A DNA stretch of 41,520 nucleotides, taken from NCBI GenBank assembly GCA_934229785.1, contig CAKQEA010000018.1, positions 1 through 41,520 on the forward strand, read 5' to 3'. This stretch comes from an uncultured Anaeroplasmataceae bacterium (GTDB taxonomy: Bacteria; Bacillota_I; Bacilli_A; Acholeplasmatales; Anaeroplasmataceae). Position numbers and translations under genes: made by a program. This document shows positions 1 through 6,301 of the stretch, in pieces (the stretch's first letter is position 1; each line of letters begins with the position of its first letter). The notes below the pieces were generated by a model. That model was given only the letters and a program-made list of their open reading frames with translations, made no database searches and had not been told where the DNA came from.

Positions 1-75
1 TGTAGCGCCGTATACGAGACCCGTACGTACGGTGCAATGGGAGGGACGAATTTTATTATTTTCTCTCTACCCTAT
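1..75 (+). mobile_element. 3' end of a group II intron (domains D5 and D6)
   Basis: Positions 5-35 fold as a group II intron domain 5 hairpin: the lower stem GCGCCGT pairs with ACGGTGC, keeps the usual G-T wobble and carries a CGC-type catalytic triad. The strand returns through the usual ACGTAC segment on the 3' side. Positions 40-72 then form a D6-like stem (GGGAGGGA with TCTCTCT and CCC) that leaves A69 bulged, as a branch-point A should be, about seven bases before an A-T intron end near 75. The rest of the intron, including any reverse transcriptase/maturase, would lie left of the window. The call rests on recognising the D5/D6 fold, not on a database match. Confidence 0.68.
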
Positions 76-82
76 TAATTGT

Positions 83-105
83 AAAAAAATGTAATATTTA
101 CATTT
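83..105 (-). terminator. weak AT-only hairpin with a T run on the minus strand
   Basis: AAATGTAA (87-94) and TTACATTT (98-105) are perfect inverted arms around a 3-base loop. On the minus strand the hairpin is followed by about seven Ts (89-83). It could be a back-up terminator for the tracrRNA or simply low-complexity sequence between intron and tracrRNA. The stem has only two G-C pairs, so the call is weak. Confidence 0.25.
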
Positions 106-130
106 AAAATATTTTACATTAGTGTTAAAA

Positions 131-205
131 TATAATAAAAGGCCCCACATCAGGGCCACAGTAAATTTTCGCGAAACGCTTATTTGCACTCGTTATGTTA
201 TTTAC
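131..205 (-). ncRNA. tracrRNA of the type II-A system
   Basis: Read on the minus strand from about 205, the RNA opens with an anti-repeat. UAAAUAACAUAAC pairs over 13 bases with GUUAUGUUAUUUA of the CRISPR repeat. A bulge follows (GAGU in the tracrRNA, UA in the crRNA), and then GCAAAU pairs with GUUUGC at the repeat start. This lower stem, bulge and upper stem plan is the one known for Streptococcus pyogenes. Next come a small nexus hairpin (GCG-UUU-CGC, 179-171) and a terminator hairpin (GGCCC at 157-153, GGGCC at 145-141) with a U-rich tail over 140-131. Expected length is about 70-75 nt. A promoter at ideal distance sits directly upstream. It is transcribed away from cas9. Confidence 0.88.
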
Positions 206-227
206 AATTTCATTATAGTGCAAATAA
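180..227. repeat. perfect 11-bp inverted repeat bracketing tracrRNA anti-repeat and -10
   Basis: TTATTTGCACT (180-190) and AGTGCAAATAA (217-227) are exact reverse complements with 26 bases between them. The left arm encodes the lower anti-repeat stem of the tracrRNA. The right arm touches its -10 element. A transcript starting upstream of 227 on the minus strand could fold the two arms together and mask the crRNA-pairing segment. The pairing is seen directly; any function is inference. Confidence 0.8.
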
Positions 228-240
228 CTAGTTTTGTCAA
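212..240 (-). promoter_or_regulatory. tracrRNA promoter
   Basis: On the minus strand TTGACA (240-235) and TATAAT (217-212) are both perfect consensus hexamers 17 bases apart. The predicted start, near 205, coincides with the first base of the anti-repeat. The promoter lies within 50 bp of the cas9 start codon and faces away from it, so cas9 regulation and tracrRNA transcription share DNA. Confidence 0.82.
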
Positions 241-260
241 ATTAAAATTGGAGGTATATT

Positions 261-3200
261 ATGGAAAAAGTTGTTTCAACAAAAAAATTGAGATTAGGAC
301 TGGATATTGGAACTAATTCAGTAGGATACGCTTTATTAGATGAAAATAATAAGCTTGTCAAGAAAAATGGACATACCTTCTGGGGTGTTCGAATGTTTGA
401 AGAGGCTAAGACTGCTAAGGATCGTGGTGGCTATCGAAAGGGACGTAGAAGATTAGCTAGAAGAAAGGAAAGAGTCAATATTATAAGAAATTTATTTTCA
501 AAGGAAATTTATAATGTTGATAAAACTTTTTTTGAGCGTCTAGATGATTCATTTTATTACAAAGAGGATAAACGTAATCTAAATGTTTACAATTTGTTTA
601 CTGATACTTATACAGATAAGGATTTTTATCATGATTATCCTACTATTTTTCATTTGAGAAAAGCAATGATGAATGAAGATAAAAAATTTGATATAAGAAT
701 GCTATATTTAGTTATCTCTCACATAGTTAAATATAGAGGTAATTTCTTGTATTCTGGTGAAGAATTTTCAACAACTGATTTTACATCAGTTCGAGATTTC
801 TTTGATAATTTCAATAATGTATTAGCTGAAATTGAAAATGAATTTGATGAAAATGAAGATTTTGATGCTGTATACACAGAAAGAATTACTAATATAGATG
901 ATGAATTTTTCAAGAAACTTCGAAATATTATAGTTAATGTTAGAGGAATCTCAAACAAAAAAACTGAATTGTTAAAATTGTTTTCTGTAAATAAAAAATC
1001 TATTTATAATGAATTAATTATTCCATTACTTGCTGGTACTATTAAGATTAACGTTTCAAATCTATCAATAGTAAAAGCTAACAAGTATCCTAAGGTTGAG
1101 ATTTCTTTAGCTAGCGAGGAACTTGAAAATCAAATAGAAGAAGCAATCACTATTATCCCTGAACTTAAGGATATATTTGATATGATTTTAGAAGTAAAAG
1201 CTATATCTGATTTTTATTTCATCAATAAAATATTATCAGGGTCAAACTCTATTTCAGAGGCAATGGTTAAAATTTATGATGCTCATGCTAGTGATTTAGA
1301 TAGACTACAAAATTTTATAAGAAAGTATGACAGTAAAAGCTTTAATGAAATATTTAGAACTAATAGTAAAGATTTAAATAATTATCCTGCTTATATAGGC
1401 TTTAATAATGTACATAATAATCCTGAAAGATTTAAGCATTCTTCAAGAGATGATTTTTATGCTTATATTAAGAAAAAAATTGAAGCGATAAAGAATGTTG
1501 AAGCAGAGGATGAAAAAAAGTACTATTTAGATAAAATTGATAATAATGACTTTTTATTAAGACAAAATTCAAATCAAAATGGTGCTTTTCCAATGCAGCT
1601 TCATTTATCTGAATTAAAACAAATTTTAAATAATCAAGCAAAATATTATCCTTTTTTAAATGAAATTGAAGATGGATATAGTGTTAAAGATAAAATTATT
1701 TTAACTTTCAAATATAAAATTCCTTATTATGTTGGACCTTTAAATAAAGAATCTGAGTATTCTTGGGTAGTTAGAAGTAATGACAAAATTTATCCATGGA
1801 ATTTTGATAAGGTTGTTAATATTGATGAAACAGCTCAAAAATTTATTTTACGTATGCAAAATAAATGTTCATATTTAAAAGGTGATAATTATTGCCTACC
1901 TAAAAATTCGTTATTATTCTCAGAATATAATTGCCTTAATTATTTAAATAAGCTTCAAATAAATGGCAAGGTAATTGATTATGAAGTTAAAATGAAATTA
2001 TTCAATGATTTGTTTTTAAAAGAAAAACAACCTACTAAGAAAAGAATTGTTGAATATTTAAAAGCAAATTATGGAGATGTAACTACAACTACATCAAAGG
2101 AAATTCCTGAGGTTACATGTAATATGGCTTCATATATTAAAATGAAGGAAATTTTTAAGGATTCTTTTGAAGATAGGAAGGAAGATATAGAAAATATCAT
2201 TAAAGATATTACTATGTTTGAAGATAAGTCAATTCTTGAAAAACGTCTTGAAAAAATATATAAGCTTGACAAAGAAAAAATTAAGCAAATTAAAGGCTTA
2301 AATTACAAAGATTATGGTCGTTTATCTAAAAAAATATTATCTGGTATTCAAGCAATTGATCCATCAACAGGTGAAGTTAAAGGCACAGTTATTGAGATAA
2401 TGAGAAAAACTAACTTAAATCTTCAAGAAATTCTATATTTAAATAATTATAGGCTCATCGATGAAATAGATAAATTTAATGAGCAATTTAGTTGTGATTC
2501 TACACAAACAGTTGAAGATTATATCGAAGACAATTTAATTATTTCCCCATCATTTAAACGTTCATTAATTCAATCATTTACTATTATTGAGGAAATAGAG
2601 AGAATTTTCCATAGAAAAATTGATGAATATTATGTTGAAGTAACTAGAACTAATAAAGATAAAAGAAAAAACACAACTTCAAGATATGACAAAATTAAAG
2701 ATTTATTTAAAAATTGTAATGAATTAGCTTCTTATAATGTTGATATTGAAAAGTTAAATTCAGAACTTGAATCTAAAAAGAATTCAGAACTTGAATCTAA
2801 AAAGAATGAATTAAAATCTGATATTTTATTCTTATACTTTACACAATTAGGTAAATGTATGTATTCTTTAGAAGACATAGATATTAATGATTTAGCTACA
2901 AATTATAAGTATGATATTGATCATATTTACCCACAATCTATTATTAAGGATGATTCTTTAAATAATAGAGTTTTAGTTAATAAAACTAAAAATGCTAAAA
3001 AAACTGATAATTTCTTATTTGATTCTGGCGTATTAAATCCTAAAGCAGAAGGATTTTATAAAAAACTTTTAGATTTAGATTTGATTACAAAGGAAAAATA
3101 TCGTAGATTAACTCAAAAAGAAATGTCTCAAGAAGAACTAGACGGTTTTGTCAATAGACAGCTTGTTAGCACAAATCAATCTGTAAAAGGTTTAATTCAA

Positions 3201-4433
3201 TTATTAAAGGATTATCACAATGTTGATGAAAAAAATATTATTTACTCAAAGAGTGAAAATGTTTCTGATTTTAGAAATTTATTTAAGTTAATAAAATCAA
3301 GAACAGCTAATAATTTCCATCATGCTCATGATGCATATTTAAACGTTGTTGTAGGTGGAATTTTAAATAAATATTATTCATCAAGAAGATTCTATGAATT
3401 TAAAGATCTTGAAAGAATCAAAAATGAAAATGAATCAATTAATCCAGAAAGATTATTTCAAAAAAAGGTTTTGTATGCTAATAATAAAGTGATATGGAAT
3501 CGTGATGAAAATATTGCAAGAATAAAGCATGATTTGTATAAAAGATTTGATATTAGTGAGACTTATAAAACATATAATCCTAATGAAATGTACAGCAAAG
3601 TTACAATTCTACCAAAAGGAAATGAAGGCTCAGTACCTTTTCAAACAACTACACCAAGAAGTGATGTAATTAAATATGGAGGAATTACATCTAACAAATT
3701 TAGTAGATATGTAATAGTTGAAGCTTTGGATAAAAAAGGAAAGCTAACAATATTAGAGGCAATTCCTAAGACTGCTTGTAGCAATGAACATACACTTGAA
3801 AAGGATATTACAAATTATTTATCATCACTTGATGAATATAAGAAATATATTAGTTTTAAAGTTGTTAATTTCAATATTAAAGCTAATGTTGTTATTGAAG
3901 ATGGCAACTTAAAATATATAATTACAGGTAAAACGGAAGATCGATATTTATTACAAAATGCTCAAGATAGATTTTTTTCATATAATGCAATGACAACAAT
4001 TAAAAAAATTGATAAATATTTAGAAAACGAAAAAATGAAATATTCAATGGTTAAAAATGAAGATTTAATAATTGTTAGTCCAAAAAGAAAAAAGTATCAA
4101 GAGATTATTTTAACAAAAAATGAATTGAATGAATTGTTAAAAGAAATCAAAACAATTTATTCTAAAGATATATATGCTTTTTCAGCTATGCTTTCTATAG
4201 TTGATAATATTGATATTTCAAAAGAATTTGAAATAGAAGAACTGATTACATTATGTAATAATCTACTTCAACTATTGAAAACCAATGAAAGAAAAACTAT
4301 AGATTTATCTTTAATTGGAATGTCTAAAAATTCTGGAACAATTCGTATTAACAAAAAATTAAAACCAGGAATGAAGTTTGTTTGGAAATCTATAACTGGT
4401 TACTATAAAAAGGTTATTTATGAGGTAAAATAA
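261..4433 (+). CDS. cas9: CRISPR-associated endonuclease Cas9 (type II-A)
   Basis: RNA-guided DNA endonuclease of 1390 residues, a normal length for type II-A. RuvC-I is LDIGTNSVG with catalytic D15. The arginine-rich bridge helix lies at about 58-78. RuvC-II has E793 (YYVEVTR). The HNH site is DIDHIYPQS with H888. RuvC-III is HHAHDAY with H1020 and D1024. The C-terminal PAM-interacting domain ends with a SITG motif (1377-1380), followed by YYKKVIYEVK. The paired arginines that read NGG in S. pyogenes Cas9 are not obvious there, so the PAM is open. The start is supported by GGAGG a few bases upstream of ATG 261. Residues 833-848 are an exact 8-residue tandem duplication before HNH. The stop overlaps cas1 by one base. 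No clear plus-strand promoter is visible in the 55 bases shared with the tracrRNA promoter. Confidence 0.97.
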   Translation: MEKVVSTKKLRLGLDIGTNSVGYALLDENNKLVKKNGHTFWGVRMFEEAKTAKDRGGYRKGRRRLARRKERVNIIRNLFSKEIYNVDKTFFERLDDSFYYKEDKRNLNVYNLFTDTYTDKDFYHDYPTIFHLRKAMMNEDKKFDIRMLYLVISHIVKYRGNFLYSGEEFSTTDFTSVRDFFDNFNNVLAEIENEFDENEDFDAVYTERITNIDDEFFKKLRNIIVNVRGISNKKTELLKLFSVNKKSIYNELIIPLLAGTIKINVSNLSIVKANKYPKVEISLASEELENQIEEAITIIPELKDIFDMILEVKAISDFYFINKILSGSNSISEAMVKIYDAHASDLDRLQNFIRKYDSKSFNEIFRTNSKDLNNYPAYIGFNNVHNNPERFKHSSRDDFYAYIKKKIEAIKNVEAEDEKKYYLDKIDNNDFLLRQNSNQNGAFPMQLHLSELKQILNNQAKYYPFLNEIEDGYSVKDKIILTFKYKIPYYVGPLNKESEYSWVVRSNDKIYPWNFDKVVNIDETAQKFILRMQNKCSYLKGDNYCLPKNSLLFSEYNCLNYLNKLQINGKVIDYEVKMKLFNDLFLKEKQPTKKRIVEYLKANYGDVTTTTSKEIPEVTCNMASYIKMKEIFKDSFEDRKEDIENIIKDITMFEDKSILEKRLEKIYKLDKEKIKQIKGLNYKDYGRLSKKILSGIQAIDPSTGEVKGTVIEIMRKTNLNLQEILYLNNYRLIDEIDKFNEQFSCDSTQTVEDYIEDNLIISPSFKRSLIQSFTIIEEIERIFHRKIDEYYVEVTRTNKDKRKNTTSRYDKIKDLFKNCNELASYNVDIEKLNSELESKKNSELESKKNELKSDILFLYFTQLGKCMYSLEDIDINDLATNYKYDIDHIYPQSIIKDDSLNNRVLVNKTKNAKKTDNFLFDSGVLNPKAEGFYKKLLDLDLITKEKYRRLTQKEMSQEELDGFVNRQLVSTNQSVKGLIQLLKDYHNVDEKNIIYSKSENVSDFRNLFKLIKSRTANNFHHAHDAYLNVVVGGILNKYYSSRRFYEFKDLERIKNENESINPERLFQKKVLYANNKVIWNRDENIARIKHDLYKRFDISETYKTYNPNEMYSKVTILPKGNEGSVPFQTTTPRSDVIKYGGITSNKFSRYVIVEALDKKGKLTILEAIPKTACSNEHTLEKDITNYLSSLDEYKKYISFKVVNFNIKANVVIEDGNLKYIITGKTEDRYLLQNAQDRFFSYNAMTTIKKIDKYLENEKMKYSMVKNEDLIIVSPKRKKYQEIILTKNELNELLKEIKTIYSKDIYAFSAMLSIVDNIDISKEFEIEELITLCNNLLQLLKTNERKTIDLSLIGMSKNSGTIRINKKLKPGMKFVWKSITGYYKKVIYEVK
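2757..2804 (+). repeat. 24-bp perfect tandem duplication inside cas9
   Basis: Two adjacent identical 24-bp units (2757-2780 and 2781-2804) each encode NSELESKK. The unit is a multiple of three, so loss or gain of a copy keeps the frame. It lies in the charged linker between RuvC-II and HNH. Confidence 0.95.
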
Positions 4434-5305
4434 TGGCGTTTAGAACCATTGTAATAAATAATAGATGTAAACTAGAATATTCATTAAACTATTTAATTTG
4501 TAAAAAAGATAATAACAACACTAAGGTATTACTTGATGAAATTAAAATTATAATTATAAATTCAACACAAGTTTCTATAACCTCTAGCTTAATTGCTGAA
4601 TGTATTGATAAAAAAATTAAGTTAATTTTTACTGATGATAAGCATAATCCGATTGGAGAATCAGTTGGATATTATAATAATTTTTATTCATATCGAAAAA
4701 TTAAAGAACAAATATCCTTTGATGATTTACTAAAGAAAAAATTATGGAAAAAAATTATTATTGAAAAAATAAAAAATCAAGCAATGAATTTATATATTAA
4801 AAGTAAATTTGATTCATATGAAATGCTTATTAATTATGCAGGCAATGTTGAAATTGGGGATCCTACTAATAGAGAGGGACATAGTGCTAAGGTTTATTTT
4901 AACTCATTATTTGGTAACTCTTTTAATAGGGATTTAGATGTTTTTATCAATAGAGCACTAAACTATGGTTATTCAATAATTTTATCATCAATTAATCGTG
5001 AAATTAAATTATTAGGATATTTAACTGAACTTGGAATTCATCACATAGGTGAATCTAATCCGTTTAATTTATCCTGTGATTTAATTGAACCATTAAGGCC
5101 ATTAATCGACTCATTTGTAATTAAAGATTATGTTAATGAGGATAATTATAAAAGTAAATATATTGAATTACTATCGTCTACTGTTAAATATAATAATCGA
5201 GATATTATTCTAGATAATGCAATTCATTTATATGTTGAGGATATGCTTAATTATTTAAAAACAGGAAATGAAGAAAGGATAAGGTTTATTACCTATGAGT
5301 TATAG
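4433..5305 (+). CDS. cas1: CRISPR integrase Cas1 (type II)
   Basis: Metal-dependent integrase of the Cas1-Cas2 adaptation complex, 290 residues, the usual size for type II. Expected metal ligands are visible: E148 in TNREGHSAK, H204 in GIHHIGESNP and E219 in DLIEPLRP. The ATG overlaps the cas9 stop (TAATG), and the 3' end overlaps cas2 by 11 bases, so translation is likely coupled. It should insert new spacers at the leader-repeat junction downstream. Confidence 0.96.
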   Translation: MAFRTIVINNRCKLEYSLNYLICKKDNNNTKVLLDEIKIIIINSTQVSITSSLIAECIDKKIKLIFTDDKHNPIGESVGYYNNFYSYRKIKEQISFDDLLKKKLWKKIIIEKIKNQAMNLYIKSKFDSYEMLINYAGNVEIGDPTNREGHSAKVYFNSLFGNSFNRDLDVFINRALNYGYSIILSSINREIKLLGYLTELGIHHIGESNPFNLSCDLIEPLRPLIDSFVIKDYVNEDNYKSKYIELLSSTVKYNNRDIILDNAIHLYVEDMLNYLKTGNEERIRFITYEL

Positions 5306-5615
5306 ATATATGAGAACATTATTATTCTTTGATTTACCAACTTATACTCAAACTGATAGAAGAAATTATCGAAAGTTTATTAAGCTACTAAAAACTAATG
5401 GTTTTTATATGTTGCAGGAATCTGTTTATTGTCGAATGTCTATTGATCAACAAATGGCTGATGTTGTTGTCAATAGGTTAAAAGATTCTGTTCCACCAGA
5501 AGGTAGCATAATGTTATTAAATGTTACTGAAAAACAATTTTCCTCTATGCAATTATTATTAGGAGAATGTAAAACTGATGTTTTATCTTCAGATGATAGG
5601 ATTGTAGTTTTATGA
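5295..5615 (+). CDS. cas2: CRISPR adaptation protein Cas2
   Basis: A 106-residue ferredoxin-fold protein that forms the central dimer of the Cas1-Cas2 integration complex. The N-terminal strand LLFFDLPT carries the conserved D13, followed by the basic helix RRNYRKFIK typical of type II Cas2. It starts inside the end of cas1 and ends in an ATGA overlap with csn2. Its UGA stop is one piece of evidence for the standard genetic code. Confidence 0.94.
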   Translation: MSYRYMRTLLFFDLPTYTQTDRRNYRKFIKLLKTNGFYMLQESVYCRMSIDQQMADVVVNRLKDSVPPEGSIMLLNVTEKQFSSMQLLLGECKTDVLSSDDRIVVL

Positions 5616-6259
5616 AAAAGGTGCATATTGAATCTCTAAATAAAACAATATTGTTTGATACATCTATTAAATGTTTAAAATTTAATAATCAGTTAAATTA
5701 TAAGGAAATATCTTTAAATTTAGTAAATGAAATAATATTTAGTATAAATGATTCTACTGTTGATTTAGAAAAGTATGGATTAATAATATATAATCCATTT
5801 CAAATTTCATTAAATGATAAAAAAATAATTACAGCTATGTATAAAGAATTAGAAAAAAATTGTCATAATGAAAATAATATTGCCTTAATTCAACAAATTG
5901 AAAGTAAAAGCTTTGAATTATTTAATAATTTATTGTTAGATTTTGATTATACATTTGAATATAATGAAGAAATTGATTTAATTAAGTTATTTTCTTCATT
6001 TAATTTAAAATTTCCTGAAGTTGAATATTCAAATTACGTTGAATTATTAACAAATTATATAAAATTAAATTCAACATTTAATAAATCAAAAATTGTTGTA
6101 TCATTTGGAACATTGTCTTTACTTTCAAAAGAAGAGCTTATACTTTTTGAAAAAGAATTAGCATATAATGATATAGCTATGCTAGATATCTCATATGTAG
6201 GAGATAGAATAATTGAAAATAAAGATTTGGTAATTGATGAAGATTGGTGTATAATTTAA
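5612..6259 (+). CDS. csn2: CRISPR adaptation protein Csn2 (type II-A marker)
   Basis: A 215-residue protein in the csn2 position of the operon. It begins MKKVHIESLNKTI and has the length and hydrophobic-acidic pattern of short Csn2 proteins, which form DNA-end-binding tetrameric rings needed for spacer acquisition in type II-A systems. Sequence conservation in this family is low, so identification rests largely on context (ATGA overlap with cas2, array directly after). The array promoter lies inside its last 35 bases. Confidence 0.88.
   Translation: MKKVHIESLNKTILFDTSIKCLKFNNQLNYKEISLNLVNEIIFSINDSTVDLEKYGLIIYNPFQISLNDKKIITAMYKELEKNCHNENNIALIQQIESKSFELFNNLLLDFDYTFEYNEEIDLIKLFSSFNLKFPEVEYSNYVELLTNYIKLNSTFNKSKIVVSFGTLSLLSKEELILFEKELAYNDIAMLDISYVGDRIIENKDLVIDEDWCII
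6227..6255 (+). promoter_or_regulatory. CRISPR array promoter inside the csn2 3' end
   Basis: TTGGTA (6227-6232) and a perfect TATAAT (6250-6255) lie 17 bases apart, with TG directly before the -10. Predicted transcription would start at about 6262, giving a leader RNA of only about 40 nt before the first repeat. The promoter is embedded in the csn2 coding end, so the array can be expressed independently of the cas operon. Confidence 0.7.
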
Positions 6260-6301
6260 ATATATGACATAACTAGTTTAGCCACAAATATTGGTTTTGA
6301 G
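6256..6301 (+). promoter_or_regulatory. CRISPR leader with anti-repeat arm and leader-end motif
   Basis: Only 42 bases separate the csn2 stop from the first repeat. ACATAACTAG (6267-6276) is the exact reverse complement of CTAGTTATGT in the first repeat (6307-6316). Flanking A-U, U-A and G-U pairs (6264-6266 with 6317-6319) extend the stem to about 13 bp. The leader ends TTTTGAG right against the repeat, close to the ATTTGAG leader-anchoring sequence known for type II-A integration. This fixes the new-spacer end of the array at 6302. Confidence 0.75.

Noticed and set aside
122..316. Short open frame overlapping the tracrRNA and the cas9 start
   Set aside because: It runs through the tracrRNA gene antisense and into cas9 in another frame; no ribosome site and no coding signal.
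719..958. Minus-strand frames inside cas9 (also 2069-2272)
   Set aside because: Antisense to well-conserved Cas9 domains; AT-rich lysine/asparagine codons reversed give serine/isoleucine-rich frames by chance.
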